From contig JBMHBP010000009.1 of assembly GCA_049890295.1 (NCBI GenBank), positions 1-64,000 of the forward strand: a stretch of DNA of 64,000 nucleotides. Direction: 5' to 3'. The notes beneath the pieces were generated by a model, which made no database searches, was not told the origin of the DNA, and saw only the letters and a program-made list of their open reading frames with translations. This DNA is from GCA-2862585 sp049890295 (lineage in GTDB: Bacteria > Bacteroidota > Bacteroidia > Flavobacteriales > UBA7312). Of the stretch, positions 6,708 through 16,412 are shown piece by piece. Within the stretch, counting starts at the first letter, position 1; each line of letters begins with the position of its first letter. The position numbers and the translations under genes are program-made.

Positions 6708-9125
6708 TTATAATTCTGGATAATGAACTGGATTATATTCATGCATTAGAGCATAAACTTTTTCAAATATATCGTCCGTATTTGGTTTTGAAAAATAATC
6801 ACCATCTTCACCATAGGCTGGTCTGTGATCTTTAGATGTAATGGAAATGGGTTCGCAATCTAAATAATTGTACCCTTTTTGTTCCTCCAATACTTTCTGC
6901 ATCATGTAGGCTGTAGCTCCAGAAGATACATCTTCGTCAATAAAAACTATTTTATGAGTTTTCTTTAAACTATCAATAATACTATGATGAATATCAAACG
7001 GCAATAAACTTTGAACATCGATAACTTCTGCAGAGACTCCAACTTTTTCTAGTTCCTTAGCTGCTTTTTCCACTAATCGCCAAGTAGAGCCATAGGTAAC
7101 AAGTGTGATGTCTGAACCTTCTTTAGTCACTTCTGGTACACCAATAGGTGTTGTAAAGTCTCCCAAATTTGAAGGTAATTTTTCTTTTAAACGATAGCCA
7201 TTTAAACACTCTACAACAATTGCTGGTTCATCGCTTTTTAATAATGCATTGTAAAAACCGGCAGCCTTTGTCATATTTCTAGGAACCAATACATGCATAC
7301 CTCTAAGACCATTTAACATCATCCCAAGTGGTGAGCCCGAATGCCAAATACCTTCTAAACGGTGACCTCTAGTACGAATTATTAAAGGGGCCTTTTGTCT
7401 GCCTTTGGTTCGATAATGTAATGTTGCTAAGTCATCAGACATACCCTGAAAACAATAGAGTAAATAATCTAAATATTGTATTTCTGCAATGGGTCTTAAT
7501 CCTCTCATAGCCATTCCAATCCCTTGTCCCAGTATTGTAGCCTCTCTTATTCCCGTATCAGCAACACGTAACTCACCATATTTTTGTTGTAGGCCTTCCA
7601 GACCTTGGTTTACACCACCAATTTGTCCGCTATCTTCTCCGAAGATTAGTACTTCAGGATGTTTTGAAAGTATAGTGTCAAAATTATCTCTTAAAATAAC
7701 TCGTGCATCAACCTCTTGGCAATCACTAGAATAATTCGGTTTTATATGATCAATTTTTTCTATGGACTGTGAGGATTGACTATATAAATGAGAACTGTAA
7801 CGTTCTTGATTATCAGAATTCCAAAGATTAAGTTGATGTTTTATTTGGTCTTTGGCGCTAGATTTTTCCCCTCTAACTTGTCTTAGGGCTGCCCTTAGAG
7901 AAGAGAAAATAGTTTTACGATGAGGATTAAGCCTAGCCTCAAGTTCTAAATTTTCTTTAATGGGTTTGATAAATACACCATTAGGGCTTTCATCAATTAA
8001 ACTATCTAATAGTGAAATAGCTACTTTTAATTCCTCTAAAATAGGGGTTTGATAATTTTTCCAAGCTTCATTTTTTTGTTTAGAAACTTCTTTTTTTAAG
8101 GATTTACGACAATCGTTTAGTTCTTGTTCTGTTGCTAAAGAGTTATCAATTATCCATTGTTTAAATAAGTCTATACAGTCAAAATCTTTTTCCCATTGAA
8201 GACGTTCTTCAGATTTATATCGCTCATGTGATCCTGAAGTGGAATGACCTTGTGGTTGAGTCATTTCAGTTACATGGATTAAAACTGGTACATGTTCCTC
8301 TCGAGCAATTTGCTCCGCTTTTTGATAGGTCTCAATTAAAGCAGGGTAGTCCCATCCCTTGACTTTTAAAATCTCAAACCCTTTGGATTTTTTGTTTCTT
8401 TGGAATCCTTTAAGAATTTCAGAAATGTTTTCTTTAGTAGTTTGGTGCTTGCTATGTACAGAAATTCCATATCCATCATCCCAAACAGACATAACAAGCG
8501 GTATTTGTAAAACTCCAGCAGCATTGATAGCTTCAAAAAAATGACCTTCCGAGGTCGAGGCATTACCGATTGTTCCCCAAGCTATTTCATTCCCTTCTTT
8601 GGAAAAGTCAGTCCACTCCTTTAACATACTGTTTTTCCTGTAAACTTTTGATGCTTGAGCAAGACCAACTAGCCTAGGCATTTGACCAGCCGTGCATGAG
8701 ATATCAGAGGCGGAATTGTATTGTTCAGTTAGCTTTTTCCAACTACCATCCTCATTTAATGATTGTGTGGAAAAGTGAGCTACCATTTGTCTTCCACCAG
8801 ATTGTGGTTCTGAAACTATATCAGCATGACCGTACAAAGCTGCAAAAAACTGCTTTACATTCAGTTCTCCTATTGCCATCATAAATGTTTGATCCCTGTA
8901 GTAACCTGATCGAAAATCACCTTTTTTAAAACATCTTGCCATGGCTATTTGAGCTAACTCTTTTCCATCACCAAAAATCCCAAAACTGCCTTTGCCTGAA
9001 AGTACCTCACGACGACCTAATAAACTCATTTCTCGGCTTCTACATACCATTTCAAAATCTGAAATAATAGACGATTTAAAATCTTCAAATGTGAGTTCGT
9101 TTGTAGTAAATTCTTTGGTACTCAT
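6708..9125 (-). CDS. 2-oxoacid dehydrogenase E1, alpha and beta subunits fused
   Basis: An 805-residue thiamine-diphosphate enzyme that decarboxylates a 2-oxo acid, most likely branched-chain, and passes the acyl group to lipoyl-E2. Residues ~10-370 are E1-alpha-like, with the ThDP site as GNASTSEGHFFEAIN and a WDDGYG motif near 215-220. Residues ~470-805 are E1-beta-like (FGEDSGQIGGVNQG; later QSLLPFD and FIDEDVSSGA). The fusion in one chain is common in Bacteroidota. E2 and E3 genes are not in the window. Its stop is followed within 3 nt by the murQ start, so murQ is likely translated from the same message. Confidence 0.9.
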   Translation of the reverse strand: MSTKEFTTNELTFEDFKSSIISDFEMVCRSREMSLLGRREVLSGKGSFGIFGDGKELAQIAMARCFKKGDFRSGYYRDQTFMMAIGELNVKQFFAALYGHADIVSEPQSGGRQMVAHFSTQSLNEDGSWKKLTEQYNSASDISCTAGQMPRLVGLAQASKVYRKNSMLKEWTDFSKEGNEIAWGTIGNASTSEGHFFEAINAAGVLQIPLVMSVWDDGYGISVHSKHQTTKENISEILKGFQRNKKSKGFEILKVKGWDYPALIETYQKAEQIAREEHVPVLIHVTEMTQPQGHSTSGSHERYKSEERLQWEKDFDCIDLFKQWIIDNSLATEQELNDCRKSLKKEVSKQKNEAWKNYQTPILEELKVAISLLDSLIDESPNGVFIKPIKENLELEARLNPHRKTIFSSLRAALRQVRGEKSSAKDQIKHQLNLWNSDNQERYSSHLYSQSSQSIEKIDHIKPNYSSDCQEVDARVILRDNFDTILSKHPEVLIFGEDSGQIGGVNQGLEGLQQKYGELRVADTGIREATILGQGIGMAMRGLRPIAEIQYLDYLLYCFQGMSDDLATLHYRTKGRQKAPLIIRTRGHRLEGIWHSGSPLGMMLNGLRGMHVLVPRNMTKAAGFYNALLKSDEPAIVVECLNGYRLKEKLPSNLGDFTTPIGVPEVTKEGSDITLVTYGSTWRLVEKAAKELEKVGVSAEVIDVQSLLPFDIHHSIIDSLKKTHKIVFIDEDVSSGATAYMMQKVLEEQKGYNYLDCEPISITSKDHRPAYGEDGDYFSKPNTDDIFEKVYALMHEYNPVHYPEL

Positions 9126-9167
9126 TACTGTTGTGTTTTGAGCAACGAATTTAAGAAAAAAAGGCTT

Positions 9168-10022
9168 TTAAATTACTAGGTCTAGGATAACAAATAAGCC
9201 AAAGATTACAGAGGCTATTCCATTGGTAGTGAAAAAAGCAATGTTTATTCTACTTAAATCGTTTTCTGAAATAATAAGGTGTTGGTAAATGAGTAATAAT
9301 GAAAATACAAGGACACCAATCCAAAATAATATTCCAAAACTTATAAATATGGTTGATAGCATAAGACTTGTTACACTTAAAAAATGAAAAATTCGACTAA
9401 AAATTAACGCTCTTTTTCTACCCACTAAAACTGGTATTGAGTTCAGCCCATTTTTTGAATCAAATTGTTCATCTTGTAATGCATATATAATATCAAAACC
9501 TGACACCCAAAATAAAACAGCTACTGAAAAGAAAAAAGGAGCGATTTCAAACTGATTAGTTACGGCTAGATAGGCACCCAAAGGGGATAGGGATAAGCCT
9601 AACCCAAGCACTAGATGACACAAGGCAGTAAATCGTTTAGTGTAGCTATATCCAAGTACAATGAATAAAGCCAGAGGAGATAGTGTTAAACAAATAGTAT
9701 TAATGAAATATGTACTGGCGACAAATGCAGCACAATTTATGATTACAAAAATTAGTGCTGAACTAGCCTTAATTGTTCCGTTTGGAATTTCTCTGACATT
9801 TGCAGTTCGAGGATTTTTTAAATCAATATCTCTGTCTAAAAATCTGTTGAAAGCCATTGCTGCAGAACGAGCAAATACCATACATAGAATCACAAATACT
9901 AATATTTGCCAATCAATTCCATACTGATTTGTGGCAAGAAAGAATCCTATAAGTGCAAATGGTAATGCGAAAACTGTGTGGCTAAATTTAACCAGTGATA
10001 AATACTCTTTAACTGATGCCAT
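9168..10022 (-). CDS. ubiA: UbiA-family polyprenyltransferase
   Basis: A 284-residue integral membrane prenyltransferase with eight to nine hydrophobic helices. The first Asp-rich site is NRFLDRDID (about residues 59-67), and the second is the DIIYALQDEQFD region near 173-184. These bind the prenyl diphosphate through magnesium. The sequence resembles the 4-hydroxybenzoate-type subgroup, which in menaquinone-using bacteria may act in quinone or other isoprenoid synthesis; the substrate cannot be settled here. It is followed by the E1 gene and preceded by the M61 gene, whose stop lies 7 bp before its start. Confidence 0.85.
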   Translation of the reverse strand: MASVKEYLSLVKFSHTVFALPFALIGFFLATNQYGIDWQILVFVILCMVFARSAAMAFNRFLDRDIDLKNPRTANVREIPNGTIKASSALIFVIINCAAFVASTYFINTICLTLSPLALFIVLGYSYTKRFTALCHLVLGLGLSLSPLGAYLAVTNQFEIAPFFFSVAVLFWVSGFDIIYALQDEQFDSKNGLNSIPVLVGRKRALIFSRIFHFLSVTSLMLSTIFISFGILFWIGVLVFSLLLIYQHLIISENDLSRINIAFFTTNGIASVIFGLFVILDLVI

Positions 10023-10028
10023 ATTTGA

Positions 10029-11732
10029 TTAATTTACCCAATATTTTCTAAGGTGTAGCTGATCTTTAGAGGGTTCACTACAACTTTTAATAGTGAACAA
10101 AGCATAATGATTATTACTATTAAGGTTGATTGAAACATTAGTAAATCGTTTCTTTATTTCAACACTAACAGGTCCTTCATTTTCTTCTAAAACCTTTGTT
10201 AATTTTTTATCTTTTAGTTGAATGTTATTGATGGATAAAATCTCATCTTCAACCGCTAGTTTTTTCAAATCTGCTTCTGAATTGTCTTGTATTTTTTTAA
10301 TAATATGCTTACCGTTTTCTACAACAGAAATAAAACCATATCGTCTAGCTGATAAGTTTGGATTTAGTGTTTCTTCTAAATGATATCCTACAACATTTAA
10401 TGCTTTATTTAAATATTGTGTGTAGTCTTCAGTACCATAAATATATTTTTCGAAAACGTATTTGACATTATCACCACCGTACTTTATACAAAGGTTCATG
10501 AAATCATCCTCTGAATATCCAGACTCCCTAAAATCTTTGTAAAGCACTTTCATTACATCACAAAGGGATAGTTTTGCATTTGTATTTTGAATAATAAATA
10601 AATCAATCATTAACATACATAATGCACCATCGGCATATATTGACGTTTTTCGGTTTGGAATCCCTAAACTGTAGCCATCTAGCCATGTGTCAAATGAACT
10701 ATCAGCTACTGAAAGATTATGTCTACCATCATTTTCATAATGACGTTTCAGATTTTCGTTTTGAGTTTTAATAAATTGATCCCATGAAAACACTTTTGAT
10801 TTTATTAACATTAAATCACCCATGTAAGTTGTTACACCTTCAGCAACATAGCCAAGCCTGGAATAATTTTCTTTGGTATAATCATAAGGAAACATTTCTT
10901 TTGGTCTTATGGCTTTAATATTCCAGGTATGATAAAGTTCATGAGAACAAATTCCTAATATATTTTCGTATTTAGTAGTAAAAACATCATCGACAGAGCC
11001 CATTAGAATAACAGTAGAGTTTGTGTGCTCTACACCATGATAGCTTGGGTATGGTGTAATTTGAAATAAAAAATGATAATCATCTGTAGGAAAGGAGTCA
11101 AAACTATTTATTTGAGTAATAGTAAACTGTTTAAAGTCATTTAAAACCTTTTCAAAGTTTGGCTGACAATGGCCTTGAATCCAAAGGTGAAAAGGAATAC
11201 CATTTACAGTATACATTTCATGTTTTAGACTATCAGAACAAATAAATGGTGATTCTGCTAAGTTATCAAAATTAGTAGCTACTAAGTATCCTTTTTCATT
11301 CACTGGTAACCCACCTGCGATTTGATATGAATCAGGAATTTCAAGTTCAACAGTACATGGGTTATTTTCATCATTAACAACATACATACAGCAGTTTACA
11401 GGATTTACATAAAGTTGTTTTTCATCTAAGTATGTAGAGCCAGCGTCTAATATGTTAGCATAATAATTATATGAAACAATTACTTTATCAGTGGTTGAAC
11501 ATTCTACTTTCCAACAATCTTTTGAAACTTTTTCAAAGTTTAAACTTTCCCCACATTCGTCTTGGGCACAAAATGTTTGAATATTTTTTGAAAAATTAGC
11601 TAATTCATATCGACCTGGACGCCATGCGGCTAACTGAAATAATAAAAAATCGTTATTTTGGTTTGTTACGGTAAGTGTAATATCAATAAAATGCTTGTGT
11701 GGATTTTGATAAGAAATTTGATAATGAGCCAT
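10029..11732 (-). CDS. M61-family metallopeptidase with PDZ domain
   Basis: A 567-residue peptidase of the glycyl aminopeptidase family. The zinc site HELYH is at residues 264-268, followed by GYVAEGVTTYMGDL near 294-307, which supplies the third ligand Glu. The N-terminal ~170 residues form the beta-rich M61 domain with WRPGRYE, and residues ~470-540 form a PDZ domain. No signal peptide is visible, so a cytoplasmic location is likely. It is the first gene of the reverse-strand run that continues with ubiA, and is divergent from parE with about 126 bp between the starts. Confidence 0.9.
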   Translation of the reverse strand: MAHYQISYQNPHKHFIDITLTVTNQNNDFLLFQLAAWRPGRYELANFSKNIQTFCAQDECGESLNFEKVSKDCWKVECSTTDKVIVSYNYYANILDAGSTYLDEKQLYVNPVNCCMYVVNDENNPCTVELEIPDSYQIAGGLPVNEKGYLVATNFDNLAESPFICSDSLKHEMYTVNGIPFHLWIQGHCQPNFEKVLNDFKQFTITQINSFDSFPTDDYHFLFQITPYPSYHGVEHTNSTVILMGSVDDVFTTKYENILGICSHELYHTWNIKAIRPKEMFPYDYTKENYSRLGYVAEGVTTYMGDLMLIKSKVFSWDQFIKTQNENLKRHYENDGRHNLSVADSSFDTWLDGYSLGIPNRKTSIYADGALCMLMIDLFIIQNTNAKLSLCDVMKVLYKDFRESGYSEDDFMNLCIKYGGDNVKYVFEKYIYGTEDYTQYLNKALNVVGYHLEETLNPNLSARRYGFISVVENGKHIIKKIQDNSEADLKKLAVEDEILSINNIQLKDKKLTKVLEENEGPVSVEIKKRFTNVSINLNSNNHYALFTIKSCSEPSKDQLHLRKYWVN

Positions 11733-11858
11733 GTTTATAATTATAGTCCAAATATACTATTTCTTAGTTGAAAACTATGTTGAAAAACTTGAATCATAAT
11801 CGACTCAATCCTGATATGTATTTTATAATTTTACACTACTTAAAATCTCTAATACCAT

Positions 11859-13709
11859 ATGTCCGAGAATCAATATACTGAAGACAATATACGTTCACTC
11901 GATTGGAAAGAGCATATACGCTTACGTCCTGGAATGTATATTGGTAAGCTTGGTGATGGTTCGGCTGCAGATGATGGAATTTATATTTTAATTAAAGAAG
12001 TAATTGATAATTCTATTGATGAATTTGTCATGGGTAATGGCAAAACTATAGAAGTATCCATAAGGGATAAAAAAGTTATAATTAGAGATTATGGTAGGGG
12101 GATACCTTTAGGAAAAGTGATCGACTGCGTGTCTAAGATAAATACTGGTGCCAAATATGATTCAAAAGCGTTTAAAAAGTCAGTTGGATTAAATGGCGTT
12201 GGTACAAAAGCTGTTAATGCTCTATCTAGTTATTTCAAGATTCAAAGTACAAGAGATGAAAAAAGTAAAATTGCTGAGTTTGAACATGGTTCTATTACCA
12301 ATGATTCTCCAGTCGAGTCCTCATCACAACGTAAAGGTACACGAGTAACATTTGTTCCAGACCAAAATATTTTTGGAAATTATAGATTCCTAAATGAGTA
12401 TGTTGAAAAATTACTTTGGAACTATTGCTACCTAAACCCAGGTTTAACCATATTGTATAATGGTGAAAAAATGTATTCAGAAAATGGTCTAAAAGACCTT
12501 CTGGAACAAAACATTGATTCTAAAATAGTTTATCCTATTATACACCTCAAGGGTGAAGATATAGAAATTGCTATGACCCACTCACAAAAGGGTTATGGTG
12601 AACAGTATTATTCTTTTGTCAATGGTCAGCATACCACTCAAGGTGGAACACATCAAGCAGCATTCCGCGAGGCTGTGGTTAAAACAATCAGGGAATTTTA
12701 TGGAAAAAACTTTGATGCTGTTGATATAAGACAAAGTATTGTAGCAGCAGTAAGTGTAAAAGTTATTGAACCCGTTTTTGAATCGCAAACCAAAACAAAA
12801 TTGGGCTCCAATGAAATAGGACCAGGAATGGTTACTATTCGAACTTTTATTAATGATTTTATCAAAACTAATCTCGATAATTTTCTTCATAAAAATCCTG
12901 AGTCTGCTGATATGCTTCAAAAAAAGATTATTGAAGCAGAAAAAGAAAGAAAAGCACTTGCTGGAGTAAGAAAACTTGCAAAAGAGAGAGCAAAAAAAGC
13001 AAACTTACACAACAGAAAACTAAGGGATTGCCGAGTTCATTATAACAACTTAAAAGACCAAAAGCGTTTTGATACAACATTATTTATCACAGAAGGTGAT
13101 TCAGCCAGTGGTTCTATTACAAAAGTAAGAGATGTTAATACACAAGCCGTATTTAGTTTAAAAGGTAAGCCTTTAAACTCATTTGGACTTACCAAAAAGA
13201 TAGTCTACGAAAACGAAGAATTCAACCTGTTACAGGCTGCACTAAATATCGAAGATGGTTTAGAAGGTTTAAGATATAAGAATGTTGTGATTGCTACAGA
13301 CGCAGATGTAGATGGAATGCACATTCGATTATTACTCATAACCTTCTTTTTACAATTTTTCCCAGAATTAATAAGAGAGGGTTATTTGTATATTTTGGAG
13401 ACACCTCTTTTTAGAGTAAGAAATAGAAAAGAAACTATATATTGCTATTCTGATGAAGAAAGAGTAAAAGCTATTCAGAAATTAGGGCGAAAACCTGAAG
13501 TTACTCGATTCAAGGGTTTAGGTGAAATTTCTCCAAATGAATTTAAGCATTTTATTGGCAAAACTATGCGATTAGAACCAGTTATAATTGGTAAAAAAAT
13601 GAGTGTAGAAGACTTGCTTTCCTTTTATATGGGTAAAAATACTGCAGAAAGACAAGAGTTTATAATTGAAAATTTAAGATTCGAGGACGACACAAATCTC
13701 GTCAACTAA
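11859..13709 (+). CDS. parE: DNA topoisomerase IV subunit B
   Basis: A 616-residue ATPase subunit of the type IIA topoisomerase that separates daughter chromosomes. The GHKL ATP site is seen as EVIDNSIDEF and DYGRGIP near residues 48-90, then GVGTKAVNALS. The TOPRIM region has FITEGDSASGS and DADVDGMHI, the magnesium-binding residues. The length is shorter than GyrB and matches ParE of Bacteroidota. parC follows 9 bp later, so the two subunits are made from one transcript. GyrB is not in the window, although gyrA is at the far right end. Confidence 0.95.
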   Translation: MSENQYTEDNIRSLDWKEHIRLRPGMYIGKLGDGSAADDGIYILIKEVIDNSIDEFVMGNGKTIEVSIRDKKVIIRDYGRGIPLGKVIDCVSKINTGAKYDSKAFKKSVGLNGVGTKAVNALSSYFKIQSTRDEKSKIAEFEHGSITNDSPVESSSQRKGTRVTFVPDQNIFGNYRFLNEYVEKLLWNYCYLNPGLTILYNGEKMYSENGLKDLLEQNIDSKIVYPIIHLKGEDIEIAMTHSQKGYGEQYYSFVNGQHTTQGGTHQAAFREAVVKTIREFYGKNFDAVDIRQSIVAAVSVKVIEPVFESQTKTKLGSNEIGPGMVTIRTFINDFIKTNLDNFLHKNPESADMLQKKIIEAEKERKALAGVRKLAKERAKKANLHNRKLRDCRVHYNNLKDQKRFDTTLFITEGDSASGSITKVRDVNTQAVFSLKGKPLNSFGLTKKIVYENEEFNLLQAALNIEDGLEGLRYKNVVIATDADVDGMHIRLLLITFFLQFFPELIREGYLYILETPLFRVRNRKETIYCYSDEERVKAIQKLGRKPEVTRFKGLGEISPNEFKHFIGKTMRLEPVIIGKKMSVEDLLSFYMGKNTAERQEFIIENLRFEDDTNLVN

Positions 13710-13718
13710 GCTAGCCTT

Positions 13719-16370
13719 ATGAGTGATAAAAATACCTTTGTAAACAACGATTTACCAAAAGATATTTCCCATATCAATGGGATGTATAAAAATTGGTTTC
13801 TAGATTATGCATCTTATGTAATTTTAGAACGATCCGTTCCACTCATTGAAGACGGTCTTAAACCTGTTCAAAGACGAATTTTACATTCACTTAAAGATTT
13901 AGATGATGGCCGTTTTCATAAAGTAGCAAATGTTGTAGGTCATACAATGAAATATCATCCTCATGGTGACGCTTCTATATATGATGCCATGGTACAAGTC
14001 GGACAAAAAAATCTAATACTCGACTTACAAGGAAATTGGGGAAATACATTAACGGGTGATAGTGCTGCAGCAGCGAGATACATCGAAGTAAAATTATCAA
14101 AATTTGCTCTTGATGTTGTGTATAATTCAAAAATTACTCAATACACTCCATCTTATGACGGTAGAGGAAAAGAACCAGTTTCATTACCTATCAAATTTCC
14201 GTTATTATTAGCTCAAGGTGTAGAAGGTATTGCAGTAGGTCTATCTACAAAAGTTTTACCCCACAACTTCATTGAACTTATAGATGCATCAATTAAGGTA
14301 CTTAAAGGTGTAAAACCAAGAATTTTTCCAGATTTTCCAAATGGTGGAATGGCCGACTTCTCTAATTACAACGATGGTAAAAGGGGAGGAAAGGTAAGAG
14401 TCAGGGCAAAAATTTCTGTGTTCGATAGTAAAACACTTAAAATTTCCGAATTACCACATGGTACTACAACCGTATCGTTAATTAATTCAATACTAAAAGC
14501 AAACGATAGAGGTAAAATAAGAATCAAAAAAATTGATGATAACACATCTGAAGTTGTTGAAATTTTAGTGTATTTACCACCAGGCATTTCTCCAGATAAA
14601 ACTATTGATGCTTTATATTCCTTTACAGACTGTGAGGTTTCTATTTCCCCATTAGGTTGCGTTATTGAAAATAACAAGCCTCATTTTATGGGAGTTAGCG
14701 AAATGCTTCAAGTATCCACTAATCATACCTTACAATTACTAAAGTCAGAATTAGAAATAAATTTAAAAGAGCTTCAGGAAAAATGGCATTTTTCAAGTCT
14801 TGAAAAAATATTTATTGAAAATAAAATTTACAGAGACATTGAAGAATGTGAAACTTGGGAAGCTGTCATTAAAGCAATAGACAAAGGCCTGAAGCCATTT
14901 ACATCAAATTTATTGCGTAAGGTTACCGAAGATGATATTGTAAAGCTTACCGAGATTAAAATTAAAAGAATTTCAAAGTTTGATAGCTTAAAAGCAGACG
15001 AAGAATTACTAAAATTAGATGAACAAATAGCTACTATTACACACCATCTTGCCAATTTGGTTGAGTATGCCATAGATTTTTTCAAATCTATCAAGAAAAA
15101 ATATGCTGAGGGCAGAGAAAGAAAAACTGAAATTAAAACTTTTGACAATATTATTGCTGCAAAAGTAGTAGCAAAGAATCAAAAGCTATACGTTAACAGA
15201 GAAGAAGGGTTTATAGGAACAAGTATGCGAAAGGATGAGTTTGTATGTGATTGTTCAGATATAGATGAAATAATAGTATTTAGAAAGGATGGAAAGGTGG
15301 TTGTGACCAAAGTTGATAAAAAAACATTCGTAGGAAAGGATATCATTCACGCTGCTGTATTTAAAAAGAAAGATGAGCGTACAACATACAATATGATATA
15401 CCTTAATGGGTTAAATAAGAATTCGTATATGAAGCGATTTCAAATTACTAGCTCCACTCGTGACAAAGAATACGATCTAACTAAAAATAGTAAAGGCCAA
15501 ATATTATACTTTACTGCTAACCCAAATGGTGAGGCAGAGAAAGTAACAGTTCATTTAAGAGCTCTACAAAAACTTAAGAAATTAAGAATTGATATTGATT
15601 TTTCTGAATTAGCTATAAAAGGTAAGCTGTCAATGGGTAATTTAGTAAGTAAAACTCCTATAAAACGTATAGACTTAAAGGAAGAAGGAGTTTCTACTTT
15701 ATCTGCAAGAAAAATTTGGTATGATTCAACCGTGAATAAATTAAATGTTGAAGAAAGAGGACGTTTCTTAGGGGATTTTGAATCCGATGATAAAATAATT
15801 GTAGTTCATAAATCTGGTAATCTTCAACTTCTAAACTTTGATTTAAGTAGACATTTTAATGATGATATATTATTAATTGAAAAATGGAAACCTCAACAAG
15901 CTTTATCTGCAATATATTTCGATGCAATAAAAAAATGCTATTATGTTAAGCGTTTTCTTGTAGCAGATAGTGACAAAGCATCTACAATCATTAGTGACTC
16001 AAAAGGTTCATTTCTTGAAATTATTTCTTCACATCCATCTCCAGAGCTAAAAGTTTCTTACGCAAAAGAACGAGGTAAGGATCGTAAGGAAGAACTTATA
16101 AGTCTGGTAGATTTTATTGCAGTAAAGGGAGTTAAAGCACAAGGAAATAAATTAAGTTCTAATAAAATTAATAAGCTAGAGTTAATAGAATCAGTAATTG
16201 AAGAAGAAACCTTTGATGAAAAAGAACTTATAGATGAAGATAAAATAACTAAAGACGATTCAAAAAAATCAACAACGAAAGTGGATATCAAAAATGAATC
16301 AATTAATCCAGAAAGTAAGATAATTATTGACGAAGATAGCACAGATAATCAATTTAAGTTAGAACTCTAA
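13719..16370 (+). CDS. parC: DNA topoisomerase IV subunit A
   Basis: An 883-residue DNA-cutting and rejoining subunit. The active Tyr121 lies in AARYIEVKL, after the conserved YHPHGDASIYDAM segment. The N-terminal ~490 residues are the breakage-reunion domain; the rest is a beta-pinwheel DNA-wrapping domain and a long acidic, low-complexity tail (from about residue 825, rich in Glu, Asp, Lys, Ser). The tail is an addition beyond the core fold and is probably disordered. It is paired with parE. The next gene begins 42 bp later with its own promoter candidate. Confidence 0.95.
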   Translation: MSDKNTFVNNDLPKDISHINGMYKNWFLDYASYVILERSVPLIEDGLKPVQRRILHSLKDLDDGRFHKVANVVGHTMKYHPHGDASIYDAMVQVGQKNLILDLQGNWGNTLTGDSAAAARYIEVKLSKFALDVVYNSKITQYTPSYDGRGKEPVSLPIKFPLLLAQGVEGIAVGLSTKVLPHNFIELIDASIKVLKGVKPRIFPDFPNGGMADFSNYNDGKRGGKVRVRAKISVFDSKTLKISELPHGTTTVSLINSILKANDRGKIRIKKIDDNTSEVVEILVYLPPGISPDKTIDALYSFTDCEVSISPLGCVIENNKPHFMGVSEMLQVSTNHTLQLLKSELEINLKELQEKWHFSSLEKIFIENKIYRDIEECETWEAVIKAIDKGLKPFTSNLLRKVTEDDIVKLTEIKIKRISKFDSLKADEELLKLDEQIATITHHLANLVEYAIDFFKSIKKKYAEGRERKTEIKTFDNIIAAKVVAKNQKLYVNREEGFIGTSMRKDEFVCDCSDIDEIIVFRKDGKVVVTKVDKKTFVGKDIIHAAVFKKKDERTTYNMIYLNGLNKNSYMKRFQITSSTRDKEYDLTKNSKGQILYFTANPNGEAEKVTVHLRALQKLKKLRIDIDFSELAIKGKLSMGNLVSKTPIKRIDLKEEGVSTLSARKIWYDSTVNKLNVEERGRFLGDFESDDKIIVVHKSGNLQLLNFDLSRHFNDDILLIEKWKPQQALSAIYFDAIKKCYYVKRFLVADSDKASTIISDSKGSFLEIISSHPSPELKVSYAKERGKDRKEELISLVDFIAVKGVKAQGNKLSSNKINKLELIESVIEEETFDEKELIDEDKITKDDSKKSTTKVDIKNESINPESKIIIDEDSTDNQFKLEL

Positions 16371-16387
16371 CTACACTTTTTAAAACA

Positions 16388-16395
16388 TATATTTG
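16388..16395 (+). promoter_or_regulatory. Candidate -7 box for the T9SS-exported protein gene
   Basis: TATATTTG matches the TAnnTTTG consensus exactly and lies 17 bp before the ATG at 16413, so the leader would be short. A clear -33 element is not visible. Confidence 0.4.
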
Positions 16396-16412
16396 CACCT
16401 AAATTTTTATTT

